A stretch of DNA of 64,000 nucleotides, from NCBI GenBank assembly GCA_028583685.1, contig JAMXIF010000228.1:1170905-1234904 (forward strand). The letters are read 5' to 3'. The stretch is from Petaurus breviceps papuanus. Lineage: Eukaryota; Chordata; Mammalia; Diprotodontia; Petauridae. Below the pieces are notes generated by a model, which searched no databases, was not told the DNA's origin, and was given only the letters and a program-made list of their open reading frames with translations. Made by a program: the position numbers and the translations under genes. This document shows positions 22,186 through 37,100 of the stretch, piece by piece (position 1 is the stretch's first letter; the number at the start of each line of letters is the position of its first letter).

Positions 22186-25100
22186 CTGCAGTTTAGCAAA
22201 CAAAAAAGCATTAAGAATCCATTATATCCAAGACCTTGTACTAGGCAGTGGGGAAACAAAGTAAAAAAGCACAACAGTGCCTGACCTCATGAATCTTATA
22301 CTTATTTTCCTGGTGAGATTCAACATATAGACAAATGTGTAAACTGAAAGTGAGTAGATGAGGGGAAGAGAATCAACTGGGCAAGGTTTAGTGAAAGGAA
22401 ATTACATGAATTGTGAAGGAAGATGAGAATGTCAGTAGACAGAAATGGTAAGAAAAACTCACAGGGGAAAGGAATAGAAAATGAAATTTGGAGGACAGAC
22501 ATTAGTCCAGTTTGGATGGAAAGGAGATCTGAAGAAGCAGAGTAATGTAAGATAAGGCTTGAGGAATAGATTTACTCTAAATAGTATGAGAACTCTGATC
22601 ACGAAGAAAGTAAGGACCACTACTTCAGCCCATTTGGAATGGGTGAAATTGAAAGGAAGCCCACCCTTACCAAGACAAGGTAAGTGGTGAGAAAAGCCTG
22701 GTATGGAATGGCCATATCCATGGAGAGAAAGGGATAAGAGAACAACAGAGAGGCCATGAAGTGCACAGGGAGGCCAGGATGAATGAAGAATAGATTAGAA
22801 GTTGCTTCTCTTGCTTTCATTCAATCACATTTGGTTTTCTAATTTTTAAAAATTTATTAATTTACCTATTTTTAGTTTACAACATATACTTTGATAAATT
22901 TTAAATTTTCTCCCCTTTCCTCCCTACTCCCTCCCCATGACGGGAATATAGTGTGATATGGGTTCTACACATACATTCCTATTAAACACATTTTCACATC
23001 AATCATGTTGCATAGAAGAATTATAACAAATGGAAGAAACCATGAGAGAGGAAAAACAAAACAAAAAAGAAAATAATCTATTTCACTTTGCATTCTGGCT
23101 TAGCTTCAAAGCCAGATTGGGTATTTTTGGAGGTCAGACTGTGTGGAGAGCAGTTAGTTTTGGATACAATCACTTTGGGAGCATTGAAAGCTTATAGGCC
23201 CTCAGACTGAGCTCTCCTTGTGAATTTGGAATAACATAACAATCAACACCCCAAGAAAACAGCAATAGGATCAGCCCAGACATCCTCTCCTGAAGTGTCT
23301 AGAGCCTAACCCTAATTTGGGTAGGCCCAAAGTCATGTGGTAGGCTAGAAGAAAGAACAAGAAAAAAAGAATATCACAAAAAATTTAACAGGAAAACTCA
23401 ACACATAAATCCAGAGGAAGCAAGTGACTCCAAAATATCCACAAACAGATAAAAGAACAGACCTTGAGGTTTTTCTCACTTTCTGTATACTTACAGGTGT
23501 GATAAAAGAGGAAAATAGTCAATGTTGGAGAGGTTGGTAACAATTTCAATTAGAATTCCTGGAAGAGATCAATTAATTTTTATTAAAGAATAAAAAAATT
23601 AATAAAATTGGAGTTCTAGAGGAGGGAAATTGTAAAATAATTGAGAACTACAGAAGAAAGAATTTGAAAGGAAATTTACAGCTTGGTATAAGAGGCACAA
23701 AATCTTGTCCAAGAAACAAGTACTCTGAAAATAAGAACAGACCAAATGGAAATCAGTTGACTCCAAAGGACAAGAAGAAACCTTAAAACCAAATCAAAGG
23801 GGTGGCCAGGTAGCACAGTGAGTAAGAGCACTGGCTCCAGTGTCGGGATGACCTGGGGATCGAATATGGGCTCAGACACTTAGCACCCACCCAGAAACAC
23901 CTGGCCGTGTAACCTTGAGCAAGTTACTTAACCCCAATTGCTTTAAAAAACAAAAACAAAAAACAAGTCAAAAGACTAAAAATATAGAGGGAAATTTTAA
24001 GTATCTCATAGCAAAAATAAATGAAAGAGAAAACATTTAAGAATCATTAGATTCATTCCCTTCCTCCCTTGTCACCCACCCTTACTGGGAAGAAAAGCAG
24101 TTCAGTATAGGTTGCACATGTGTGGCTAATGCAAAACAATAACATAGTAGATATATTGTAAAAGACTGACTATATTTCCCTCCCTCCCATCCCACCTCCC
24201 ACTTGTTCTATTCTCTGCTTTGATCCCGCCCTCCCTTCTGTCATCCCCCCTCTCATCCCCTTCCCCCCCACTCTCCTGGAGGGTGAGATACCCTATTTAG
24301 TGTTTATTTCATTCCCTCCTCAAGCCAAATTCAATGGGAATAAGGTTGACCCCTTCCCTTTTGCTTTCCTATTCTTCCCCTCCATTGTAACCATTTTCCC
24401 TTGCCTCTTCTGTATGAGATAGTTTACCCCAATCCGTCTCTCCCCATCTCCTCTCATTATATTCCTCTCTCACATCTTAATTTCACCTTTTAAGTAGCAT
24501 CCCTTCCTGTTAAATTGGTCCTGTGCCCTCTATCTATGTGTATCTGTAAACATGTATACACACATTCACATATGAATTCATATGCCCATATACCCTCATA
24601 TACAGACATATATATATTTCTATTCCCTTCAACTACTGAGAAAAGTTTCATAAGTTACAATTATTGTTTTTCCATGTGGAAATGTTAATAGTTCCACTTT
24701 GATAAGTTCCTTATGATTTCTTTTCCCTGTTTACCTTCTTATGCTTCTCTTGCTTCTTGTATCTGAATGTCAAATTTTCTATTCAACTCCGTTTTTTTCA
24801 GCAAGAGTGCTTGAAAGTCCTCTATTCCACTGAATGACCATATTTTCCCCTGAAACATGATACTCAGTTTTGCTGGGTAGGTGACTCTTGGTTTTAATCC
24901 CAGCTACTTTGACCTCTGGAATATCATATTCCAAGCCCTTTGATCCCTCAGTGTAGAAGCTGCCAGATTCTAGATTATCCTGATTTTGTTTTCATAATAT
25001 TCAAATTGTTTCTTCCTGGCTTCTTGTAATATTCTCTCCTTAATCTGGGAATTCTGGAACATGGCTATAATATTCCTAGGAGTTTTCTTTTTGGGATCTT

Positions 25101-28100
25101 TTCCAGGAGGTGATCGTTGGATTCTTTCAACCTCCACTTTGCCCTCTGGTTCTAAAACATCAGGGCAGTTTTCTTTGAGAACTTCCTGGAGGATGATTTC
25201 TAGGTTCTTACTTTGATCATGGCTTTCAGGTAGTCCAATAATTTTTAAATGATCTCTCCTGGATCTATTTTCCAGGTCTCAGTGATTTTTCCCATGAGAT
25301 GTTTCACATTGCCTTCTATTCTTTCATTTGTTTGGATCTGTTTAGCAGCATCTTGATTTCTTATAAAATCATTAGCTTCCATTTGCTCCAATCTAATTCT
25401 GAAGCAATGATTCTCCTCATTGAGCTTTTGAGATTCTTTTTCCATCTGGCAAATTTGGCTTTTTAAGGCATTCTTCTCCTCATTGCCTTTTTGAGCCTCT
25501 TTTGCCATTTGAGTTAGTCTATTTTTTAAGATAGTATTTTCCTCAGTGAGGCTGTTGACTCTCATTTTGTAATTTTCTTGCATTGTTCTCATTTCTCTTT
25601 CCAATTTTCCCTCCACTTCTCTTATCCACTTCTTAAGGTCCTCTATGGCCTGTAACCAGCTTGTATTTTCCTTTGAAGCTTTTGGTGCAGGAGTTCTGAT
25701 TTCACTGTCTTCTTCCTGTTCCATGCTTTGCTCCTTTTTGTCCTGCAATCCAGATCCAAGCAGGTTAAAGCAAGAGTGATTACCCCTCAGACTGGTGCTT
25801 GGTCCCCCTACACTCTGCAGGCCAGGAGCTGAAGCTGCCACGTGGTGCTGGCTGGCTGTGCTAGCTTTGGTGGCTTCTCACCCCGGGGCAAAAGCCATGC
25901 ACTCCCACTTACTGGGTCCCATAGTCCAGACTGCACTGACCTCTCACTTTGTCTTTCACATCTATGTGTTGATAAATCTGGAAACGGCCACAGATGTTGC
26001 TGATCTGGAGTCCCTCCTGCCCGAGGCTGGTCAGGCCCGCCCTTGGGCTAAAACCTCTGGCTCACATGGGCCTGGGCTTGTCTCTCAGAGCTCTGTGCTG
26101 GCTGATTCCTGCAGGCCTGCTGGGCTGTCCTCAGTGGGATGTTAGCTCCTCTGTGTCATTTTGTGGTTTCTGCAGCTCCAAAGTTTGTTTAGAGTCCCTT
26201 TTTTACATGGATTGGGGAAGGTGGAAGCCGGAGCAGTGGGGAGGTCATGTTTCTACTCCGCCGTCTTGACTCTTCCCCCGCACTGGTTACATTCTTATAT
26301 GAGGAGATAATACACATGTCCTCTCTGAACTCTATCATCGGGGTCAAAGAAGTAGGTAATGACATAAAACCTGGGAGTGGTTATGTTTTATTCTGATGAT
26401 CATAAGATCATCCTATATACAATTATATATATATATAATATATAATATATGTAATATATATTATATAAAACATATGATATATAAAATATATATTACAATC
26501 AATATATAAAAAGACATTGTTACTCCAACTTTTTTTTCAGATAATAGACATGCACAAGTGTTGTATTTTGTACATATTTCAGACTTTTAAAGTATATTAA
26601 TGAATCATAAGCCATTTCCATATTTTAGTCTTTTTCTTTTTTATCTTAAAATGACTATTATATGGGATGGCTCTTTTATAGGGGGAATCAGAGGAATATG
26701 GGGAGAAACTCTGGTGACTTAAAAAAAGACATAAAAAACTTCTTTTAGAAAAAAGGGATTCAGAGGTTATAAATACAGAGAAACATGGAAAGATCTACAT
26801 GAAGTGATGCAAAGAGAATCAAATATACCCTAAATATAACAAGTTAAATGAAAATAACAACCCAAAGCATCAAACATTCTCTCACTATATTGACCAGTTA
26901 TGCCGATTTTTGCTTCCTTTTTCTTTATATCATTAAAAAATATTTTTTGTTATATGCAATGACTCTTTTGGTAGGGACAGTAGGAGACATGAGAGAGTTC
27001 TTCAGGGTCTGGCTAATAAAAAAGAAATTGATATAAAAAAGGGGTTATAAAACTCTGCATACCCTTTGATCTAGCAAAAACACTTCTAGATCTGTATCCC
27101 AAAGCCATCATAAAAGTGGAAAAAGGACCCACATGTACAAACATATTTATAGCAACTCTTTTTGTGGCGGCCAAGAATTGAAAATTGACGGGATGCCCAT
27201 CGATTGGGGAATGGCTGAACAGGTTGTGATATATGAATGTAATTGAATACTATTGTCCTATAAGAAATTATGAGCAGCATCTCAGCAATGCAAGTATAAG
27301 ACAACTTCAAAGGACTCAGAAAAGGCTTCTACATTCAGAGAAAGAATTATGGAGTCTGAATGCAGATTAAAGCAAACTACTTGTTCTCTCTTTTTTGTTT
27401 TGTTTTGCTTTGTTTCTTCCTCATTATTCATAGAACCTATATCAGATTGTGTGCTGCATTGGGTGGGGGGGAGGGGGAGAGGGAGAGAGGAGGAAAGGGA
27501 GAGAGGGGGAGGAGAAAATTTGGAACTCAAAAACTTGTGGAACTGAATGTTGTAAACTAATAGTAAATAAATTTAATAAAAAAGAAACGATGAGCAGGCA
27601 GACTTCAGAAAAACCTGGAAAGACTTACACAAATTGATGCTGAGTGAAGTGAGAACAACCATTGAAACATGGTACACAGTAACAGCAACATTGTGCAAGG
27701 ACCAACTTTGATAGCCTTCGCTCTTCTGAGAAATGCAATGATGTAAGACAATTCCAAAAGATTCATGAGGGAAAATGCAATCCATATCCAGAAAAAGAAC
27801 TATGGAGTCTGAATGCAGATCTAAGCATATTTTCTCATGGTTTTTATGTTATATTCTAATTGTTCTATGCAACATGGCTAATGTGGAAATGTTAAATATG
27901 ATTGTACATGCATAGCCTATATCAGATCGCATGCTGTCTTGGGGAAGGAGGAGGGAAGAGATGGGAAGAAAATTAAGAACTCAAAATCTTATAGAAGTGA
28001 ATGTTGAAAACAAAAAATAAATTGTTATTTTTTTAAATTGCAGGAAAATCTAAGGAGTTTCCATAAGCAACCATGAACCAGAAAAAATTCTACTCAGGAG

Positions 28101-31100
28101 TTGCTCCTGTGGACAAGACATTTTCCAGATTGTCCTGAAAAACAATGTTTCAAAAACCAAACAAGTACATAGGACATCTGGATTCTAAGATGAAATTTTA
28201 ATTAAATGGACATTGGTGGTGGGTTGATAATCATCACTGTACAAGTCTCACCTTGACAAAAAGTGGAAAATTGAGAAAATCAAATTGTTTTTATCTCATA
28301 TCTTATTTTTGGGCACAACACTGGCATAACACCCAAGCTCATTACTAAGCAGAAAACACCAAATATCCACAAATCAATAGTAATCACTCTAGTTCTTCCT
28401 CACTTTTTCTGTTTTCTATAATTACCACACGATTTCTTTTTTTTGGTAAGGATCCACTGAACTGTCTGGCTGCCACCCCAGAATGAAGATCATCTCTATT
28501 TTGTTAGTATTCATAATGATTGATTAAATACCTTTAATCATTCTGGAGATCCTTGGCCTCTCCCCTTGGTATCAGAAAGAGCACCCCATGGTTGTGGAGG
28601 AGGCACAGGATTCCTCAGTCAGGGGAAATTCTGGACCTTACAGTATGTCTGTTAGTAATTGGGGAGGAGCTGGTAGAAAAAGGAGACCTCTATCCAATGG
28701 ATAAATGGTTAAAGGATAGGCATAACCAGTGCACAGAGGAAGAAATCCAAACTACTAACAGATGAGGTAAAATTCTCTACACCACTACTAATAATGGAAG
28801 TGTAATTGAGAAGTAACCCTGAGATTCCACATCACAACAAAACCCACTAATCTCATGAGCTCCCATCTTTCTTTTTTATGATATTATTTTTTATTAATAA
28901 TGCAAGGATGACTTAATAGGCTGATGGCATCTTCAATCTGGCTGACCAGTTTCCCGTCTATCCTGCAAATGGTATTTTCCATGGCAACATTATTGGACTA
29001 TCAACTCTGAAATTCCTGCTCTTAGGTCAGGTTAAAAACCTTTTATCTTGACTCCCATGCTGTTTTGCATAGTAAGGGAGAGTAATCTCTGACATGCCCA
29101 AACAACATACATTAATCCCTTGTCAGGAGGCAGTGTCATCTTTCCTTCAATTTGGTATTTGCTGGGATCACAGAGGCACAGAAGTGAAAATCAATAGGTT
29201 GGACAATCAAAGGTAGATCAGAAAAGTCAAAATAACTCTTGAGAGTGCCCAATATCACTACTGACTGCACCAGTATTTGAAAGACCATCAAGAATACAAT
29301 TAATGCGTGTCTTTTTCCTTTTCTGTATTAAAAAAAAATAAATTGTAAGACATTCCTAAATTCTTTAGAGAATCTACACTCATGAATACATGTGAGACTC
29401 CATCAGTCTACATTTAATTACATAGCTTCTGTAAGTAGTGAGCAGCTGATGAAGGATAGATGGGTGATCAAACAACCTCAGTTTGGAAAATGCCTTCATT
29501 TTCACACCTATTTCTGTAACACTGCAGATGCACACAAACCTGGCAGGAAACCACACACACTTGCTAGATTTCCAGAATGACAGCTGTAGACTTTCCCTCA
29601 TCCTGAAAAGAGGAGCCGATGCAGCCCACTTCCCTGTTAACGGGCAGAGTTTCTAAGACAACAGCAATCCTCTGGTCCACCTTAACACCATCTCACAGGC
29701 AAGACTCTCCATTGTAGTGTCGAAGCACACTCCTGCAATAGGTGTCAGAAAGCAGGCTTTCTTGTGCAGAGGAGGGCAGTCCCAGTTTCAGATCCGCTGC
29801 ACCACATAGCTCCAAAAGTAATGATTGACTTTTCAATGACTCACCCATTCCACTGCATATTCCATTCACATGACATCCAAGTACATCAGATCATCCCACT
29901 GACTGAAAAAAGTTCTAGTACACATTTTTCCTGAGGAGACATGCCTTAAGGATGCTCCAGGAAACTAACACACAGCAGTTTGTGAAGTGGAAGTCACAAC
30001 CAGTTTTTAATCCACAAAGTGAGAATAACCTTATAGATAGGCCCTAACTCTGCTTTAACCAGCATGTAGACAAGGTCTATGTCCCTTCAAGTCAAGGTTG
30101 AAGCGCATAGGCAGGAAAATTAAGGGAAGTTTACATTGGAATCACACGTGCTCTACTATACCTGTATGGTGGATAAAAGAATACTTTCCAAGGATAAACA
30201 CCTGGAATATTCCAATATTAAATTTACTTGGGGGAAAAGGTGGCATGTTGTATCTGAAAATCCTCTAATTGTTTCCTTATTAATTTACAAAAATATGATT
30301 AAATAATCATCAAAATCAAAAGCAGTTAGGCAGAAACTTCATGTCTACCAAAAGAATGAAAACAAATCAAATAGAATGAGAGGTGAGTGAAAAATACAGT
30401 TTCAGCTTTAATTCTCAGATCCCTGCTTTTGGTAATTTGTAGCTCTCTATGGGAATTACATGAATGAAACTCAGGGCATGGAAAGTCATAGTGTGGACTT
30501 TATTCTTTCTATTGAATCCAAAAAAAGAAGCAAATAAAGGAACAGGAAGATTGGGCCACATAGCCTTTCCTACTGCTAAACTGTCTCTTCTGGAGAAAGA
30601 AAAGCCGGCTTACCAGAATGTGAGCCAAAGGCTTTGCCTGGTATGAACTCTGGGCAGTCTATGAGCTGAGAGAACTCAGTTTGTGGCACATTAGGTGGAG
30701 GAGGGCCTGGAATGGGCCATTTCTTTTGGTTCCACTTTTTTCCTCATCTTCTGGTCCATTATTTCCACTTCTGTATGTCTTTCAAAGCCTCTAACATGAG
30801 ATTAACATTTGTTGTCAAGGCCTGAACATGGTGGAAATTGGCAATCAGAGAAATAGGCAAGAAACCTTGTTCGTTCATCTTCCTCCTAAGAAAGAAGTCC
30901 CACACCAAATTTTCTATACTGAAGTAGTATTCATTGTGCTCTTAATGTATTCTTCAAGCAAGAATAAGAATACAGAATACATCTGAGCTCTATAGTAATA
31001 CACCATGCTAGTATAAAGTTCTGGTATAAATGGTTGAACAGTTCTTTCACCATGCTGTTTTCGAGAATATTTGAGAATATTCAAAGTTCATTGGAGGATT

Positions 31101-34100
31101 TCCTCTGCTTCCTCCTCTTCTCCGGCCTTGTCCTCTTCTCACACTGGAACCTTCCTCTTGATGTCCTCTCTTCTCTCCATTCTGTCTCCAACTTCCTTCC
31201 TGAGTCATATTGGCGGTTGTTACGCGCTGACTTTCTTGCTTCTGGTTGAAATCTTGAGCTTTTTGGGGATCCTGGGCTTTCTTGGTTCTCAGGTCTTACA
31301 TCATCTAAAGGAAGTGGCTCCCTCTTGGGCTTATTAGCCAGCTCTCTTTCTTTGATTGTTTGCCTGGGCCTCGTCCTCTAAGACATTTTCTCCCAGGCCA
31401 TCAAGCATTGCTCCACGGTTTGCTTTACTTTCAATCTTGGTTCTCTCTTCAGTCTTCTCTTCCTTTTCTTTTCTGCTTTGTGGCTTCTTATTTGATCGAT
31501 TGGTGACATTCTGGAATTTATTGTTCACTAATTCACTTGGTATTGGTCAATTTGTGACGTCACTGAAATCACTAGCCTCCTTGGTTTTCTTGGTCTTGGG
31601 TTTCCCTGCTTTTATAATTTTTGTGGCTCGGTGCGCATAGCCAGCAGCAGCAGTGGTGGTGGAGGCGGCTGGCTCGGGGCCAGACCAGGTGCTGCGACCA
31701 CCATGGCCCGCGGCGACCACCATGGGCCGTGTTCACGGCCCGTGGCCACCACGGCCCGTGGCCACCATGCCAGAGAGCGGACTGAGGCAGCAGCGGGAGC
31801 GGCGCGTTCTTGGTCCAGGGATGGTCCTTGGGCGGCGGGGCCCCAGGACTCCCGGCTCTGGAGTCTTGTGGGCCTGGGTTGGTCCGAGGGAGCCATGGCG
31901 GCCTGGGGCACACTGTGGCCCAGGGGCACCTTGGCTCCTGTTTGCTTGGGCTCCCGCAGCGGAGGCAGGCCCAGCTCGGCCAGCTTGTTAGGCTGGGGGA
32001 CAGAGCCCTCAGCAGACGTGGTCCCTCCCCGCCCCGCAGGGGCCCAGACCCACCCACCGCCCGGCTTTTATCTTTCCAGTGAGAACTTCACCATTCTTCC
32101 AATCTCCCAGGTTTGGAACTTGAGCATTATGCTGAAACACTCACACCTCTGGTTGGAAATCTCTCCCTCTGGGCACTGGGCACAGTCAAAGCAGCAGACA
32201 GGCTGTCCCTCCTGGGCCATCTTCCTAAATCCAGACCCACAGTTCTCGGTGCACACAGCCTGGAGGATCTAGGAAGTAACACGCAAAGAAAACGCATCAA
32301 GGCCTGGCTCTGTTCTTGCAGAGTGGAAATTTTGCTGCTACACAAGAGTTAATAATACTGCTTGAGTATCTGATAATTTTCCTTAATGACAAAGGCGTTT
32401 TTAAAGTTATATCCTTGACACCTAGCACAGGGAAATTCACATAGTGCTCAATTAACAAACCTTTATGGAGGAGCCATGGCGGCAGAGTAGGCAGCAGCTC
32501 AGTCGAACACTCCCAACACTTTCCTCCACACAACTTTAAAATAATTCCTCAGATTAAATTCCAGAGCAGCAGAGCAGGTTGGGGTGAGACATTTTTCCAG
32601 CCCAAGATAACATAAGAAGTCTACAGGAGAGGTCTGTGGTACTGAGGTGGCAGTCAGCCCATAGCAGAGTGCATGCCATGGCAATGCCAGCAGGGGGCGT
32701 TGGAGGCACCTGCAATGGTGGTGTCAGCAGCTGTGGGAGCTCTCAGTCTCCAGAATGTAAGGACAACTGGTCAGAAATCGATAAGAGGAGAGTCTTGGGA
32801 CACGGGTGGCAGTGGTTCTTGTCACAGTTCCAGGGTAATGAGAAGCACTAGCATTTGTGGCTACATGGAAGTAGGGGCCCTTAAAACAGTGTTAAAATGG
32901 AGAAGAGTGCTTGTGGGCCTTCACAGAAGAAAAGGAACCCTGGTCAAAGGTAGAAAAAGGCACTAAAGCTTGTGGCTCCGGGAAAGGGGACCTGGTCATA
33001 TTTCTGGGGCCAAGAGAAGGAATTTGCATCTGCAGCAGGTCAAAGTCCCTTCCATGGAAAAGCCCAGAACATAAACCAGGAGAGCAGTGATCACACCTCT
33101 CAATGGATTATACCACCTTGGAAGCAAGGAAAACTTCTAGACTCCCAGAACTATCTCTGAAAACAGCAGCATGAAAAAACTAAAGTTTGGAAAAGTCCCC
33201 CTCCCCACCTCAGAAGCAAAACCCAACTTTAATATAAAATCAAGCAACAGATCTAGAATATAAGGAAAAAACAACAGCCCCAAAAAGGACCTGACTGTTA
33301 AAAGATACTATAGTGATAGAGGTCAACACACACACTTTGAAGAAGACAACAAAGTCAAAACACTTAGAAGCAAAAACTCAAGGAAATATTTGAATTGTAC
33401 ATATTGCCACAAGAATTCCCAGAAAAGCTCAAAATGAAGGTAAAAAATTAAATAGCAGAGGGAAAGGAAAATGGGAAAATAAATGAGAGTGATGCAAGAA
33501 AATAAAGAAAAGAACATTAACAGCTGAGTAAAAGAGGCAATAAAAATATTGAAAATATAACTTATGAAACGGAAAAGAGAGGCACAAAAATGCACTGAAG
33601 AGAAGGATTTCTTAAAAACCAGAGTTGGACAAATGGAAAAAAAAAACAGATACAACAATTCACTAAAAATTACCTTAGAAATTAAAATTAGGCAAGTTTA
33701 AACCGATGACTTTGTGAGACATCAAGAAACAATAAAAGAAAGTCAAAAGAATGAAAAAAGATGAAAATTTTAGATATATCCTGAGAAAAACAACTGACTT
33801 GGAAAATAGATTAAGGAGAGATAATTTAAGAAAATTTGGACTACCTGAAAAACATGATAAATAAGAGACATATTTCAAGAAATTATGAAGTAAAACTACC
33901 CTTACAACCAGAGGGTAAAATTGAAATTGAAAAAGTCCATTGATCATCTCATAAAAGTGAATACAAAAGGAAACTCCCAGGAATATTATTGCCAAATTCC
34001 AGAGCTCCGTGATCAAGGAAAAAATATTGGAAACATCTAGAAAGAAATAATTCAGATACTATGGAGCCACAGTCAGTATCACACAAGAATTAGCAGCTTC

Positions 34101-37100
34101 CACATTAAAGGAGTGGAGGGCTTGGAATATGATATTTCAGAAGACAAAAGAGTTAGGATTACAACTAAGAATCACCTACCTAGCGAAAAAATCAATATAA
34201 TGTTTCAGGGAAAATTTTAATATTTAATGAAACAGAGCACAGCAATAAATGGAGCTTTCCTTAAAGTAATAAGTAGTATCTATGTAAAACCAGTGGCAAG
34301 CCTTACCAGTACTGGGGGCAACCTAGAAGCCTTCCCAATAAGATCAAGAGTTAAGCAAGGACACTTATTATCACCACAATAATTCAGTATTGTACTAAAA
34401 AAGTTAGCTATGATGATTGTAATGGAAGATTATTGTGATATAAGAATAACAATAACATAATTTCAGAAAAAGTCAAAAGGCTTACATGAACTGATGCACA
34501 GTGAACAGAACTAAGAGCATGTACACAGTAACAGCTATGTTTTTCAGTGAAGAACTGTGAATGGCTAAGCTCTTCTCAGCAGTACAACGATCCAAGACAA
34601 GCCCTCCAGAGAAAAAACTGATATTGATTGAATACAGATTAAAGCATGCTGTTTTTTACTTTCTTTTTCACTTTTTTCTTGTATTTGAGTCTTCTTATAC
34701 AAAATTAATATGGAAATGTTTTGCATAATTGTTACATATATAACTGTAAGGCCATGCACAAGCAGCTTTCCAGAGGATGGCTGCTGTGAAAAGCTTTAAA
34801 GGTTCTGATTACACAGTAGAGTGAACACTCTATTTATTCAATAACAAATCAGAGCAAAACATTCACAGTAAATCAAGGTACAGCATTCACAATGTTACAA
34901 CTTGTCATAGACAATCAAAATACAGTATTCAAACAACTTATCACTAAGATGGCCACATAGTTTTCACCATAGTGGTCACAAAGTTTTCAACAAAGAACAA
35001 TTATTTAGTAACTCAAGCATTCAATCACCTCAGTCATTCAATCATCCTTAAGGAGGTTTGCCTCCTTAAGGGACACAAAGTACAATAGTCAAAGTTCTCC
35101 AATCATGGGGCACACTAAGTTACAAATCAATCACTTATTCAGTCATTAATCACTAAGTTCAATCATTTAGTCAATCAGTCATTCAATCAACTCAATCATT
35201 CAATCATCCTTCATCATTCTCTATTCAAATCATCAGAAAATACACAAAACCTCCACCCCTAGGTCACTAGTAAACTACAGTTTCTCAGTCAGTACACAGT
35301 ATCCAAGTAAAGTCTTCTTTCAGCTTGACTCAGGGTGGTCTCTTGGATTCCCTGGATCCTCTTCCATGGTCTCAGATCCTACCTGGATTCACCAAACTGT
35401 CACCTGGGTTCAAAGGCAGATAGCTCCCAGGTCCTTGTCCAGCTCTCTGTGCAGTTCCTGCTCCACGTTGGAGCTCACAGTGTCTAGTCCATCTGAAATC
35501 CTTCACAGTCTCTGTTCCTGGGGAGACAAGGCTTAACAAAGCCACTAACAGGTTCATACAAAGTACCAGCATCACAGTCATGCTTCCTCAGTCTTTGGCA
35601 GCTCTGGCTGGCCCTTGGAAATTCTCAATAGCCTCAGTAGCTTTGGCTGGCCCTCAGCTCTGACTGGCTCTCAGAAATCCTTAGCAGCTCAGGCTGGCCT
35701 TTTGACTCAGCAGAAGTTTCAGCTGGTTCCCAGAATCAAAATAACTTCATTCAGGTTCTCCAAATCAAAATCATTCTATCCAGCCTGGGGGGTGGTGGTG
35801 GTGGTACAGGGGGGAGTTTCCTCCCTAGCCTCCACACAGCTTATATATATATGTATATATATAAGGAGCATTAGCTCCTTCCTGGTTCAGCCAACCCCTT
35901 CTTGTCACATCAGCAACAGGGGTTCATACCTTCTGTTTCTGTAACAGAGGCTTGAGTAATTACTAAGTGCTAAGTAGTAGCTTAGCAATACAAAAGGAAC
36001 TTCAAATTAAAATTCCATCATAATAACCTATATCTGATTGCTAACACTCTCAGGGAAAGGTGAGAGGGAGGGAGCCATAGAATATAAGACTCAAAACTTT
36101 AAATAAAAATATTTTAAAACATTTAAATTAGATGTAGCAATAACAGAAGAAAAACACCGGAGGAATCAAATTAGAGAACGAGGGACCAATATTATCACGT
36201 TTCGAAGATGGTACAATAACATTTTTACAGAATGCCAGAGAATCAACTAAAAAGGCACTTTAAATGATTAACAACTTTAGCAAAGTTGCAGGATAAAAAA
36301 GAAACACACATACCCCCAAGAAGCAAGACATAGACAGAGAAATTCTATTTCACATCATTGTAGACAGAATAAAATACTTGCGAACGAGTCTGCCAAGGAA
36401 AATGAGTAGGAATTTGAAACCCTAGAGAAAGAAAGAGATGTCGAAAGAATAGCCTGTCGCCTTCAGTGAGTTCAAGTAACCAGACCTGCCTGAACAACAC
36501 TGCATGGTGTTGGAGGAAGTAAGAGATGACTCACCGTTATCACTCACTGAAAGATCATTGAGAACGAGGCTGGTATTTCCCGTTTTAAAAAGGAAAACTA
36601 TATTCTGGGGAGCTTGATTTTGCTTCTTTGCAAAATTCCAAAACATGTTATGACTGGATTGTGTTGGTCACTACAAAGTGTCTTGGTCTTATCAAGAACA
36701 AATCATGATGGAAATTTATAATCTACATGATTGCCCAACTAGGTGGATTCTAAACTGGTTGAATGAATGTAGCATCATCATCAATCATGTTAAATGTCCT
36801 TAACCTTGTGCTTTTTAAGTTTATTAACAATGAGGATGAAGGTTTAGTTGGAACACGTAGCTAATTTTGAACCTAGAAGGATAGTTACCATGTTGTATGA
36901 CAGAGTCAGAATTCCAAGAGATCTCAATTAGCAAAGAATGTTGGCTCAAATATAATAAAATTGGACAAGGGACTATTTAAAGTGTTACATTCTGATTAAA
37001 AAGAAATCAACACTCCAAGTGCAAGTTGGGTGAGGCATGGCATCCATGACAAACATCTACCTGAAAAAAAGTTGGAGATTCAGCATGTTATAGACAGAGG

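Noticed and set aside
21798-22274. 158-codon minus-strand frame overlapping V2R exon 6
   Set aside because: It is a shadow of the seven-helix exon in another frame.
31572-32272. Several 90-213 codon frames on both strands in the GC-rich block
   Set aside because: GC-rich text has few stops; the frames overlap each other and are best explained as the 5' end of the LARP1B retrocopy and its complement.
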